Shown piece after piece: positions 1 to 7,579 of a stretch of DNA of 64,000 bases. The position numbers and the translations under genes are program-made. How positions within the stretch are numbered: position 1 is the first letter of the stretch; each line of letters opens with the position of its first letter. The notes beneath the pieces are model-generated. The model worked only from the letters and a program-made list of their open reading frames with translations, had not been told where the DNA came from and made no database searches. The DNA lies in NCBI RefSeq assembly GCF_025336485.1, contig NZ_JAODAB010000013.1:100231-164230 (forward strand), read 5' to 3'. The DNA is from Pseudomonas citri. Its GTDB lineage: Bacteria; Pseudomonadota; Gammaproteobacteria; Pseudomonadales; Pseudomonadaceae.

Positions 1-2
1 AT

Positions 3-1127
3 GGCTGGCGCTATCGCCACTTGAAGCCGTTGAGCGACAGCGACCGCGCCGAACTCAAGGCCACCCGCCAGTACGACAAGCAACCGCTGCAACCCTTGGC
101 CTATGAAGCGCTGCGGCGCTTTGACGACAACAGCCACCTCGCCCGGGTCGAGACTCCCGCAGGCCCGGCGGATTATTTGTGGGAATCGCTGCCGCTGAAC
201 GCCGAAGGTTGGACACTGCACTTGCTGCGCCAGCCGCAGATCGCCTTCGAAGACCGCCGCAACGCCGGGCTCGCCGCCGCCGGGCTGTGGCTGGCGCTGG
301 TGTTCCTGCTGCTGTTTCTCAACCAGCGTTGGCGCCTGGCAAAGCTGCGCCAGCGCAGTCGCCAGGAACTTGAACGGTTGGTGGAGGAGCGCACCCGGGA
401 CCTGCGCACGGCCCAGGACGGCCTGGTGCAATCGGCCAAGCTGGCAGCCCTGGGGCAGATGTCGGCGGCGCTGGCCCATGAAATCAACCAGCCGCTGACC
501 GCCCAGCGCATGCAACTGGCGACCCTGCGCCTGCTGCTCGATCACGGCCGGGTCGACGATGCCTACAAGGCCCTCAAACCGGTGGACGACATGCTGACCC
601 GCATGGCCGCCCTCACCGGCCACCTGAAGACCTTCGCCCGCAAAAGCCCCAGCGGCCTGCGCGAACGCCTGGACCTGGCGGCGGTGGTGGACCAGGCCTT
701 GCAACTGCTGGACACCCGGCTACGGGACGAGAACGTCAGCACCGTGCTGCACCTGACCCGCCCGGCGTGGGTGCGGGGCGACGCGATCCGCCTCGAACAG
801 GTGCTGATCAACCTGCTGCGCAACGCCCTCGACGCCATGGCCGACCAGCCCCTCAAGCGCCTGGAAATTCGCCTGGAGGCCGATGAACAGTTGTGGTGCC
901 TGACCGTCAGCGACAGTGGCAGCGGGATCGCCGACGAGCACCTGGCCCAAGTCTTCGACCCATTCTTCACCACCAAGGCCGTGGGCGATGGCCTGGGCTT
1001 GGGCCTGGCGGTTTCGTTTGCGATCATTCACGAGTCCGGCGGGCGGTTGACCGCCGGCAATCATGAAAACGGCGCGGTGTTCTGCGTGACCTTGCCCATC
1101 GATCAGGAGGCACCGCTGCATGCCTAG
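3..1127 (+). CDS. Sensor histidine kinase, DctB/MifS type (5' end outside window)
   Basis: C-terminal part of a membrane sensor kinase; the reading frame is open to the left edge, so the N-terminus and most of the periplasmic sensing domain are missing. The visible part contains the end of the sensor domain, a transmembrane segment (about bases 270-325), a short coiled linker, a HisKA box with the phospho-acceptor in LAHEINQPL (His codon 477-479), and an HATPase domain with N box (LLRNALDAM), DSGSGI and GLGLGLAVS. The WRYRHLKPL context and the AHEINQPL box are typical of C4/C5-dicarboxylate sensors. It overlaps the sigma-54 response regulator by 8 bp and lies upstream of an alpha-ketoglutarate-type symporter, so its ligand is probably a dicarboxylate. 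DctB and MifS cannot be separated from sequence alone. Confidence 0.9.
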   Translation, partial: GWRYRHLKPLSDSDRAELKATRQYDKQPLQPLAYEALRRFDDNSHLARVETPAGPADYLWESLPLNAEGWTLHLLRQPQIAFEDRRNAGLAAAGLWLALVFLLLFLNQRWRLAKLRQRSRQELERLVEERTRDLRTAQDGLVQSAKLAALGQMSAALAHEINQPLTAQRMQLATLRLLLDHGRVDDAYKALKPVDDMLTRMAALTGHLKTFARKSPSGLRERLDLAAVVDQALQLLDTRLRDENVSTVLHLTRPAWVRGDAIRLEQVLINLLRNALDAMADQPLKRLEIRLEADEQLWCLTVSDSGSGIADEHLAQVFDPFFTTKAVGDGLGLGLAVSFAIIHESGGRLTAGNHENGAVFCVTLPIDQEAPLHA

Positions 1128-2469
1128 CCATTGCACCTTGAAAAACGTCCTGGTCGTCGATGACGAAAGCAGCATCCGCAGCGCCGTCGAGCAGTGGTTG
1201 AGCCTGTCCGGGTTCGAGGTGCAGTTGTTCAGCCGCGCCGAAGAATGCCTGGCGCAACTCCCGGCGCATTTCCCGGGGGTAATCCTGAGCGACGTGCGCA
1301 TGCCCGGGCTCAGCGGCCTGGAATTGCTCGCCGAAGTACGCCGTCGCGATCCGGACCTGCCGGTGATTTTGCTGACCGGCCACGGCGACGTGCCGATGGC
1401 CGTCGAAGCCATGCGCGACGGCGCCTACGACTTCCTGGAGAAGCCCTTCAGTCCCGAAGCCCTGCTTGGCAGCCTGCGCCGGGCCCTGGACAAGCGGTTC
1501 CTGGTACTGGAGAACCGCCGCCTGCATGAACAGGCCGACGCTCGGGCCCGGCTCGATGGGACGCTGCTGGGGGTTTCCCGTGCGCTGCAAAACCTGCGAC
1601 GCCAGGTGTTGGACCTGGCGGCGTTGCCGGTCAACGTGTTGATCCGTGGCGAAACCGGCAGCGGCAAGGAACTGGTCGCCCGCTGCCTGCATGACTTCGG
1701 CCCGAGGGCGAGCAAGCCCTTCGTGGCGTTGAACTGCGCGGCCATTCCCGAACCGTTGTTCGAGGCCGAATTGTTCGGCCACGAAAGCGGCGCCTTCACC
1801 GGCGCCCAGGGCAAGCGCATCGGCAAGCTCGAATACGCCCACGGCGGGACGCTGTTTCTCGATGAAATCGAGAGCATGCCCCTGGCCCAGCAGGTCAAGC
1901 TGCTGCGCGTGTTGCAGGAACAGAAGCTCGAACGCCTGGGCTCCAACCAGAGCATCGCGGTGGACATTCGCATCGTCGCCGCCACCAAGCCCGACCTGCT
2001 GGACGAAGCCCGGGCAGGGCGCTTTCGCGAAGACCTGGCCTATCGCCTGAACATCGCCGAACTGCGCCTGCCGCCGCTGCGTGAACGGCGCGAGGATATT
2101 CCCCTGCTGTTCGAACACTTCACCCACCACGCAGCCGAGCGCCTGGGCCGCACCGCCGCGCCATTGAGCGCTGCGCAACTGAACCACCTGCTCAGCCATG
2201 ACTGGCCGGGCAACGTGCGGGAGCTGGCCAACGTCGCCGAACGCCAGGTGTTGGGGTTGGACCAGTCCATCGGGCCCGACCTGGAACCCGGCCAATCCCT
2301 CGCTGCCCAGCAGGAAGCCTTCGAAGCCCAATGCCTGCGCGCCGCCCTGATGCGGCACAAGGGCGATGTGAAAGCAGTGCTCGAAGAACTGCAACTGCCG
2401 CGCCGCACCTTCAATGAAAAGATGCAGCGGCATGGGTTGAGTCGGGAGATGTTCCTGCAAGATAGCTGA
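1120..2469 (+). CDS. Sigma-54-dependent response regulator, DctD/MifR type
   Basis: 449-residue NtrC-class activator. An N-terminal receiver (about 8-120) has the DDE acidic pair, phospho-acceptor Asp in LSDVRMPG and the KPF lysine. The AAA+ domain (about 145-370) has Walker A GETGSGKE, the sigma-54 contact loop GAFTGA, Walker B GGTLFLDEI and an arginine-finger region. The C-terminal Fis-type helix-turn-helix includes GDVKAVLEELQLPRRTFNEK. It is translationally coupled to the upstream sensor kinase (8-bp overlap). The expected target is the transporter promoter immediately downstream, where a sigma-54 promoter and two identical palindromes are present. Known relatives DctD and MifR switch on C4-dicarboxylate or alpha-ketoglutarate uptake. 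Confidence 0.92.
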   Translation: MPSHCTLKNVLVVDDESSIRSAVEQWLSLSGFEVQLFSRAEECLAQLPAHFPGVILSDVRMPGLSGLELLAEVRRRDPDLPVILLTGHGDVPMAVEAMRDGAYDFLEKPFSPEALLGSLRRALDKRFLVLENRRLHEQADARARLDGTLLGVSRALQNLRRQVLDLAALPVNVLIRGETGSGKELVARCLHDFGPRASKPFVALNCAAIPEPLFEAELFGHESGAFTGAQGKRIGKLEYAHGGTLFLDEIESMPLAQQVKLLRVLQEQKLERLGSNQSIAVDIRIVAATKPDLLDEARAGRFREDLAYRLNIAELRLPPLRERREDIPLLFEHFTHHAAERLGRTAAPLSAAQLNHLLSHDWPGNVRELANVAERQVLGLDQSIGPDLEPGQSLAAQQEAFEAQCLRAALMRHKGDVKAVLEELQLPRRTFNEKMQRHGLSREMFLQDS

Positions 2470-2481
2470 TTGTGCAGTGAC

Positions 2482-2507
2482 CTTATCGCGAGCAGGCTTG
2501 CGATAAG
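2482..2507. terminator. Hairpin after the two-component operon
   Basis: Perfect 8-bp inverted repeat CTTATCGC / GCGATAAG around a 10-base loop, 12 bases after the regulator stop codon. It has no T-tract, so it is either a REP half-element or a weak terminator. Confidence 0.5.
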
Positions 2508-2536
2508 ACGGCACACTTGTTCATTGCTCCGCATAA

Positions 2537-2586
2537 GCGGATTTCCGCCCACACCCCCAACAGAAATGAGCGGATTTCCGCTCATT
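2537..2586 (+). promoter_or_regulatory. Two palindromic activator sites (candidate UAS)
   Basis: The 12-bp palindrome GCGGATTTCCGC occurs twice, at 2537-2548 and 2570-2581; the second copy extends to a longer palindrome over 2565-2586. Centres are 33 bp apart, three helical turns, and lie about 75 and 108 bp upstream of the predicted start of the sigma-54 promoter. Position and spacing fit enhancer sites for the NtrC-class regulator encoded just upstream. Confidence 0.75.
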
Positions 2587-2624
2587 CAGCGCTCGCGCCC
2601 CCTCTAGACCGGCCTTCCGGCACC

Positions 2625-2640
2625 TGGCACAGCTCCTGCT
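2625..2640 (+). promoter_or_regulatory. Sigma-54 (-24/-12) promoter for the transporter
   Basis: TGGCAC-N5-CTGCT with the GG (2626-2627) and GC (2638-2639) elements exactly 12 bp apart, as sigma-54 RNA polymerase requires; only the first T of the TTGCW block is changed to C. It sits about 63 bp before the transporter start codon and downstream of the paired palindromes. Confidence 0.8.
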
Positions 2641-2702
2641 ATAGCCCTGGCAGGCTGCGTTCCCACGCGCTCCACAACAACAATTAAACGAAGGATCCTT
2701 CA

Positions 2703-4022
2703 ATGGATAACTCCAACGCCCTGCCCATCGGGTCGGCCGCCGTACCCGCCCGTGAAAGAACCACCGCCAGCCGGATCAAATCGATCTTCAGCGGTTCGGT
2801 CGGCAATATGGTCGAGTGGTATGACTGGTACGTCTACGCCGCGTTCTCGTTGTACTTCGCCAAAGTCTTCTTCCCCAAGGGCGACACCACCGCCCAGTTG
2901 CTCAACACCGCTGCGATCTTCGCCGTGGGCTTTTTGATGCGCCCGATCGGCGGCTGGTTGATGGGGCTGTACGCCGACCGCGCCGGTCGTAAACGCGCGC
3001 TGATGGCCTCGGTCTACCTGATGTGCTTCGGCTCGCTGATCATCGCCCTGAGCCCGGGCTATGAAACCATCGGCGTCGGCGCACCGATCCTGCTGGTGTT
3101 CGCCCGCCTGCTCCAGGGCCTGTCGGTGGGTGGCGAATACGGCACCTCGGCGACCTACCTGAGCGAGATGGCGACCAAGGAACGTCGCGGTTTCTTCTCC
3201 AGCTTCCAGTACGTGACCCTGATCTCCGGCCAGCTCATCGCCCTCGGCGTGCTGATCGTGCTGCAACAGTTCCTCACCAGCGAACAGCTGTACGCCTGGG
3301 GCTGGCGCATTCCGTTCGCCATCGGCGCCCTGTGCGCGATCGTGGCGCTGTACCTGCGACGCGGCATGGAAGAAACCGAATCGTTCACCAAGAAAGCGAA
3401 AGCCAAGGAAAGCACCATGCGCACCTTGCTGCGCCATCCGAAGGAACTGATGACCGTGGTCGGCCTGACCATGGGCGGCACCCTGGCCTTCTACACCTAC
3501 ACCACCTACATGCAGAAATACCTGGTGAACACCGTCGGCATGAGCATTTCCGACTCCACCACCATTTCCGCTGCCACATTGTTCCTGTTCATGTGCCTGC
3601 AACCGGTGATCGGCGGGCTGTCGGACAAGATCGGGCGGCGGCCGATCCTGATTGCCTTCGGCATCCTCGGCACGCTGTTCACCGTACCGATCCTCACCAC
3701 CCTGCACACCATCCAGACCTGGTGGGGCGCGTTTTTCCTGATCATGGCCGCGCTGATCATCGTCAGCGGCTACACCTCGATCAACGCCGTGGTGAAAGCC
3801 GAGCTGTTCCCCACCGAAATCCGCGCCCTGGGCGTCGGCCTGCCGTACGCGCTGACCGTGTCGATCTTCGGCGGCACCGCGGAATACATCGCCCTGTGGT
3901 TCAAGAGCATCGGAATGGAAACCGGCTACTACTGGTACGTGACGGCGTGCATCGCGGTATCGCTGCTGGTGTACATCACCATGAAAGACACCCGCAAGCA
4001 TTCGCGGATCGTGACGGACTGA
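2703..4022 (+). CDS. MFS dicarboxylate (alpha-ketoglutarate-type) proton symporter
   Basis: 439-residue inner-membrane protein with about 12 hydrophobic segments, of the metabolite:H+ symporter branch of the MFS (KgtP/PcaT/ShiA group). Family marks include NMVEWYDWYVYAAFS near the first helix, the loop 2-3 motif YADRAGRKRAL, the repeated loop motif LSDKIGRRP in the second half, and GGEYGTSATYLSEM. The start is supported by an AAGGA sequence just upstream. Control by the upstream two-component system through sigma-54 is strongly suggested by the promoter architecture. Substrate is inferred: P. aeruginosa MifS/MifR and its C5-dicarboxylate transporter are the closest characterised logic; a C4-dicarboxylate is the alternative. 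Confidence 0.88.
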   Translation: MDNSNALPIGSAAVPARERTTASRIKSIFSGSVGNMVEWYDWYVYAAFSLYFAKVFFPKGDTTAQLLNTAAIFAVGFLMRPIGGWLMGLYADRAGRKRALMASVYLMCFGSLIIALSPGYETIGVGAPILLVFARLLQGLSVGGEYGTSATYLSEMATKERRGFFSSFQYVTLISGQLIALGVLIVLQQFLTSEQLYAWGWRIPFAIGALCAIVALYLRRGMEETESFTKKAKAKESTMRTLLRHPKELMTVVGLTMGGTLAFYTYTTYMQKYLVNTVGMSISDSTTISAATLFLFMCLQPVIGGLSDKIGRRPILIAFGILGTLFTVPILTTLHTIQTWWGAFFLIMAALIIVSGYTSINAVVKAELFPTEIRALGVGLPYALTVSIFGGTAEYIALWFKSIGMETGYYWYVTACIAVSLLVYITMKDTRKHSRIVTD

Positions 4023-4062
4023 CTGGGTTCGGCGGTCATTGTGCAGTGACTGCCGCGCCGCT

Positions 4063-4129
4063 ATCGCGAGCTAGCTTTGCTCCCACAGAGTGTTGAGCTG
4101 AACCTGTGGAAGCTGAGCCTGCTCGCGAC
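4063..4129. repeat. REP-type element pair
   Basis: A degenerate REP half (TATCGCGAGCTAGCTTTGCTCCCACA) is followed by an inverted degenerate half (TGTGGAAGCTGAGCCTGCTCGCGA). It lies between the transporter and the convergent membrane-protein gene and probably provides mRNA 3' ends for both. Confidence 0.6.
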
Positions 4130-4144
4130 AGGGGCTACGCGGTC

Positions 4145-4900
4145 TCAAGTCAACTCGGCAGCCTCTCGGTTGCCATTGCGGTTTTGCGCATACGCCGCCC
4201 CGGCGATCATCACCAGCAGGATCCCCGCCAGCACCGCCGATGAACCGAGGGTGCCAAAGTCCAGGCCCCCCTTCTCATGGGACTTGGTCATCAAGTCACC
4301 CAGCGTCGCCCCCAGCGGACGGGTCAGTACGAACGCGATCCAAAACAACACCACCGACGAAATTTTTGTGAAGTACTTGAGCAGCACGACCACGGCAATG
4401 GTCGAGCCGATCAGCAATGCACCACCGGCGAATCCCAAGCCCGAATCATCGGCCAGGTAGTCACCGAGCGCAGTGCCCAGGGTGTTGGAAAACAGAATCG
4501 CCATCCAATAGAACATCTCGCCGCGAAAGGTTTGCACCTTGGTCACGTTGAGCGAATCACCGCTCAGGCGCCAAGCGGCGAAGATCGCCAGCAAAATCGC
4601 TATCAGGATCATTGACCCGGTGGCGTAGCCCAGTTCGAGGGTGCGATCCATGAAATCGGACATCGTGGTGCCCGCAGTGCTGGTGGACAGGATAACGATC
4701 CAATACAGGGCGGGCTTGTAGGTCTTGGACATCAACTGCATAACCAGGGTCAGGACGAAGACACTGATCAAAATCAGCGAACTGACGGCGTAACCGATAT
4801 CCAGGGTCATCGACAGCAAATCCCCCGCTGTTTCGCCCAGGGTCGTCGCGCAGATTTTCATGACCCAGAAGGCCAGGGTGATTTGAGGCAGTTTGTTCAT
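4145..4900 (-). CDS. COG4705-like multi-pass membrane protein with four internal repeats
   Basis: 251 residues when started at the ATG at 4900 (MNKLPQITLAFW); a longer reading from 5008 adds 36 residues that look non-coding. About eight transmembrane segments are arranged as four repeats, each with a small-residue/acidic motif: TTLGETAGDLLS, TAGTTMSDFMDR, NTLGTALGDYLA and RPLGATLGDLM. This matches the widespread uncharacterised membrane family COG4705. The regularly placed T/G...GD motifs suggest a fourfold pseudo-symmetric transporter or channel, but no substrate is known to me. It is convergent with the MFS gene and has its own promoter region in the AT-rich stretch to its right. Confidence 0.75.
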   Translation of the reverse strand: MNKLPQITLAFWVMKICATTLGETAGDLLSMTLDIGYAVSSLILISVFVLTLVMQLMSKTYKPALYWIVILSTSTAGTTMSDFMDRTLELGYATGSMILIAILLAIFAAWRLSGDSLNVTKVQTFRGEMFYWMAILFSNTLGTALGDYLADDSGLGFAGGALLIGSTIAVVVLLKYFTKISSVVLFWIAFVLTRPLGATLGDLMTKSHEKGGLDFGTLGSSAVLAGILLVMIAGAAYAQNRNGNREAAELT

Positions 4901-5241
4901 CGCAGGGCAAGGCTCCAGTGTGTGGCGTGCGGCGTTTGTTTTTTGCCGTGGGCAGACTGGCGTTGCAGCGGTGAAAAACAGGTCGCGAATGCATGAAAAA
5001 TCTGTCACTCACGTCTGAACAGCGATTAATCGCGAATTAATGCTGGAACTGCATCCTGCCCCCACCTGATCGATGACCTGCGCGACGTTCGCTCCAAGGC
5101 TGAAAGCGAATTGAATACGTCGCCCTTAATATCTATTTAATCGATTGGTTCTAGCATTATTTTGCGCTTTTTAATCAATTTAATAGGCGTAGCATTCAAC
5201 CCATGCAAGACACATCGCCAACGAACCTGGAGTTTACGACC

Positions 5242-5727
5242 ATGAAAACCAAACTGATCCTCGCCCTGACCTTGTCCGTATTGGCCGCCAATACCTTCGC
5301 TGCCGATGGCTTCGACAAGACCGGTGCCGCCTCTTCCGGCGCTAGCGCCAACGCTGCCATCGAACGCAACCACTCGGGCAGCTACGCCGCCGATGGTTTC
5401 GACAAGACCGGCACCGCCGATGCCATTGCCGCCGACGGCTTCGACAAGACCGGCACCGCCGACGCCATTGCCGCCGACGGCTTCGACAAGACCGGCACCG
5501 CCGACGCCATTGCCGCCGACGGCTTCGACAAGACCGGCACCGCCGACGCCATTGCCGCCGACGGCTTCGACAAGACCGGCACTGCCGACGCCATTGCCGC
5601 CGACGGCTTCGACAAGACCGGCACTGCCGACGCCATTGCCGCCGACGGCTTCGACAAGACCGGCACTGCCGACGCCATTGCCGCCGACGACTTCGACAAG
5701 ACCGGCACCGCCGGCGTGATTGGTTGA
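5242..5727 (+). CDS. Exported protein of tandem 14-residue repeats (ADGFDKTG)
   Basis: 161 residues from the ATG at 5242, preceded at suitable distance by GGAG. An N-terminal signal peptide (MKTKLILALTLSVLAANTFA) is followed by one ADGFDKTG unit, a 24-residue spacer, then seven consecutive copies of AADGFDKTGTADAI and a variant eighth copy ending GTAGVIG. At the DNA level the unit is 42 bp and copies differ almost only at a few synonymous third bases, so the array expanded recently and may vary in length between strains. The mature protein is small-residue-rich, acidic and without cysteines. I recognise no named domain; periplasmic or secreted location is inferred from the signal peptide. An AT-rich promoter region (5110-5200) precedes it. 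Confidence 0.8.
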   Translation: MKTKLILALTLSVLAANTFAADGFDKTGAASSGASANAAIERNHSGSYAADGFDKTGTADAIAADGFDKTGTADAIAADGFDKTGTADAIAADGFDKTGTADAIAADGFDKTGTADAIAADGFDKTGTADAIAADGFDKTGTADAIAADDFDKTGTAGVIG

Positions 5728-5737
5728 TGGTCGAAAC

Positions 5738-5812
5738 AAAAGATCGCAGCCTTCGGCCGCTCCTGCAGAGCGTGTTCAACTCGTAGGAGCTGCCGCAGGC
5801 TGCGATCTTTTT
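5738..5812 (+). terminator. Rho-independent terminator / REP-like hairpin
   Basis: Long stem whose outer arms are AAAAGATCGCAGCC and GGCTGCGATCTTTT, ending in a T-run, starting 10 bases after the repeat-protein stop codon. The inner part contains the GAGCTGCCGCAGGCTGCGATC sequence typical of dispersed Pseudomonas repeats. Confidence 0.75.
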
Positions 5813-5890
5813 GCACCCAGCAGATCTGGAAATAAAAGGCCCGGCCTTGCACTATTGCCGCCTCCGAACACCTTCCAGGAACGTCCCGCC

Positions 5891-6511
5891 ATGCCCGATG
5901 ACATCCACTTCTACGAACCCGCCAACGGTCACGGCCTGCCTCACGACCCGTTCAATGCCATCGTCGGCCCGCGTCCCATTGGTTGGATCTCGTCCCAGGA
6001 TGGCGAAGGCCGCTTGAACCTGGCGCCCTACAGTTTTTTCAATGCGTTCAACTACATTCCGCCGATCATTGGTTTTTCCAGCGTCGGGCGCAAAGACAGC
6101 CTGAACAACATCGAACAGACCGGTGAATTCGCCTGGAACCTGGCCACCCGTCCGCTGGCCGAGCAGATGAACCAGAGCTGCGCGATGGTCGCGCCCGAGG
6201 TCAATGAGTTCGAATTGGCGGGTTTGACGACAGCGCCGTCACGGGTCATCCAGGTGCCGCGCATCGCCGAGAGCCCGGTGTCCTTCGAATGCAAGGTCAC
6301 CCAGATCATTCAGTTGCAACGGGCGGACAAAGAGCGGGTGCCAAGCTGGCTGGTCCTCGGCGAAGTGGTCGCCGTGCATATCGCCAAGTGGCTGTTGAAG
6401 GATGGGGTCTACGACACCGCGGCAGCCGAACCGATCCTGCGCGGCGGTGGGCCGGCGGATTATTTCCAGCTGGGGCCGGAGGCGTTGTTCAAGATGCATC
6501 GGCCTCGATAA
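5891..6511 (+). CDS. Flavin reductase family protein (DIM6/NTAB-like)
   Basis: 206 residues from the ATG at 5891; in-frame sequence upstream belongs to the terminator region. It shows the flavin-reductase-like split-barrel pattern: IVGPRPIGWISSQDGEG, followed by NLAPYSFFNAFNYIPPIIGFSS and KDSLNNIEQTGEFAWNL, the FMN-binding elements of COG1853. Such proteins bind FMN and may reduce it for partner monooxygenases. No partner lies in the same operon, so the exact role is open. A perfect REP palindrome follows 43 bases after the stop codon. Confidence 0.85.
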   Translation: MPDDIHFYEPANGHGLPHDPFNAIVGPRPIGWISSQDGEGRLNLAPYSFFNAFNYIPPIIGFSSVGRKDSLNNIEQTGEFAWNLATRPLAEQMNQSCAMVAPEVNEFELAGLTTAPSRVIQVPRIAESPVSFECKVTQIIQLQRADKERVPSWLVLGEVVAVHIAKWLLKDGVYDTAAAEPILRGGGPADYFQLGPEALFKMHRPR

Positions 6512-6553
6512 AGGCTGCACTTGGATAAAAAGGCTATCTGTGGGAGCGGTGTC

Positions 6554-6578
6554 TGTGGGAGCAAGGCTTGCTCCCACA
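6554..6578. repeat. REP palindrome
   Basis: TGTGGGAGCAAG-G-CTTGCTCCCACA, a perfect inverted repeat with a one-base centre; a partial copy starts at 6540. It lies between convergent genes and may act as a bidirectional mRNA end. Confidence 0.8.
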
Positions 6579-6621
6579 CTGAGTACCTACAGCCTTGCTT
6601 GCACTGGGTTAACTCCACTGA

Positions 6622-6855
6622 TTACCAGACCAACCCACCCTCCTCGCTCACTCCCTTGAGATGGGTCAGTTGCACCGCTGCCGCTTCATCGGCTTTGGTG
6701 GCCGTCTCGAAAGTCTGTCCTTCAAGCACCTTGTTAAAACGCGGAGCCCCCAAGCCACCAATGGCCTTGGTGGCAATCGCGGCGAAGTAGCCGCCGCCCT
6801 CCCGGGGAACGACTGCAGAAACAGCTTCAAAGGTTTCAAAGGCTTTACGTGCCAT
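6622..6855 (-). CDS. Small conserved hypothetical protein
   Basis: 77 residues, soluble, no signal peptide or cysteine pattern. It begins MARKAFETFEAVSAVVPREGG and is rich in Ala, Gly and Thr. It starts 44 bases after the stop of the monooxygenase-like gene on the same strand, so the two are probably co-transcribed. Codon use matches neighbouring core genes, which supports it as real. I do not recognise a family and assign no function. Confidence 0.6.
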   Translation of the reverse strand: MARKAFETFEAVSAVVPREGGGYFAAIATKAIGGLGAPRFNKVLEGQTFETATKADEAAAVQLTHLKGVSEEGGLVW

Positions 6856-6899
6856 GTTTGCGCATCCTGGCGGTGTGGAAAATGACCGTCATTAAACCT

Positions 6900-7253
6900 T
6901 CAACCGGCCAGTTTGTGCACCTTCGCCACGCCACCTTCGGTCGCCTGGGCGACAGACACATCCTTGAAAGTATGAAAATCCAGGCTGCTGACCACCAGGT
7001 CTTGCACCAGCTCGGAGAAAATCGCCATGGCCGGGGAATTGAAATAGGCTTCCATCGCCGACTGGCTGGCCCAGAGTCCGGAAAGCAGCCACAGGTCGGC
7101 GTCGCATTGCGATTGCTGCAAGGCAAAGTGCAGGCAGCCGGGGGTTTGGCGCGAGGGCGTGATCAGCGTACTCAGGCGTGCACCCAACTGCCTGGAGCAA
7201 CCGACGCGGGCCCTCACAAACGCCATGTGGCTGACGGGAATCTGTGTAGACAT
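6900..7253 (-). CDS. Antibiotic biosynthesis monooxygenase (ABM)-like dimeric alpha-beta barrel protein
   Basis: 117 residues from the ATG at 7253, which has GGGAGG five bases upstream; the TTG two codons earlier overlaps this site and is less likely. Pattern fits small ABM/quinol monooxygenase proteins: VSHMAFVRARVG strand, helix, CLHFALQQSQCDADLWLLSGLWAS, then MEAYFNSPAMAIFSELVQDLV, the last helix and strand of the ferredoxin-like fold. These proteins oxidise quinol-type compounds or act as cofactor-free monooxygenases, but many have unknown substrates. It heads a two-gene operon and is divergent from an AraC-family regulator, a natural candidate for its control. Confidence 0.7.
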   Translation of the reverse strand: MSTQIPVSHMAFVRARVGCSRQLGARLSTLITPSRQTPGCLHFALQQSQCDADLWLLSGLWASQSAMEAYFNSPAMAIFSELVQDLVVSSLDFHTFKDVSVAQATEGGVAKVHKLAG

Positions 7254-7579
7254 GTTCAACCTCCCAGGTCATCCGTCGTGCAGCCGGGGACCGGCTGCTA
7301 CAGGATCAAAGGTTAAATGCCCGCCGCCCCTGCGGGTTAGTCGGATCCTGCCGACCCATTGCACAATCCTGCCCGCCGACACACCAACAGCCGCCACCCA
7401 TCGCCTGGAAACCCGGGGAGTTGAAACAAAAGGTTTCAAGCAAGTTTCATAGGCATTGCCAGGCGATGTCTCCGTATGCCGTGCAGGATCAGGCAAGCTT
7501 TCAAGAGAATGTGACTAACGCCCGGCCTTGCACAAACTTAAGCTGTGTCCATTGAGCCTTATCATTCGAGGATTCCGGC
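7254..7579. other. Divergent intergenic region between ABM-like gene and AraC regulator
   Basis: 326 bp without a convincing gene. It must hold promoters for both directions. A GAGGA ribosome-binding site precedes the regulator start. Short GC-rich inverted pieces occur around 7330-7395, but no operator could be assigned. Confidence 0.5.

Noticed and set aside
1024..2514. Long minus-strand reading frame opposite the response regulator
   Set aside because: High-GC antisense shadow; the plus strand encodes a complete NtrC-class protein. The same holds for long frames opposite the PBP (38601-41150), gcd (53875-56298), the transporter (2700-4001) and the GGDEF genes (16437-18710).
5388..5727. 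CRISPR-like regular repeats
   Set aside because: The 42-bp units are contiguous, have no spacers and encode in-frame 14-residue repeats after a signal peptide.
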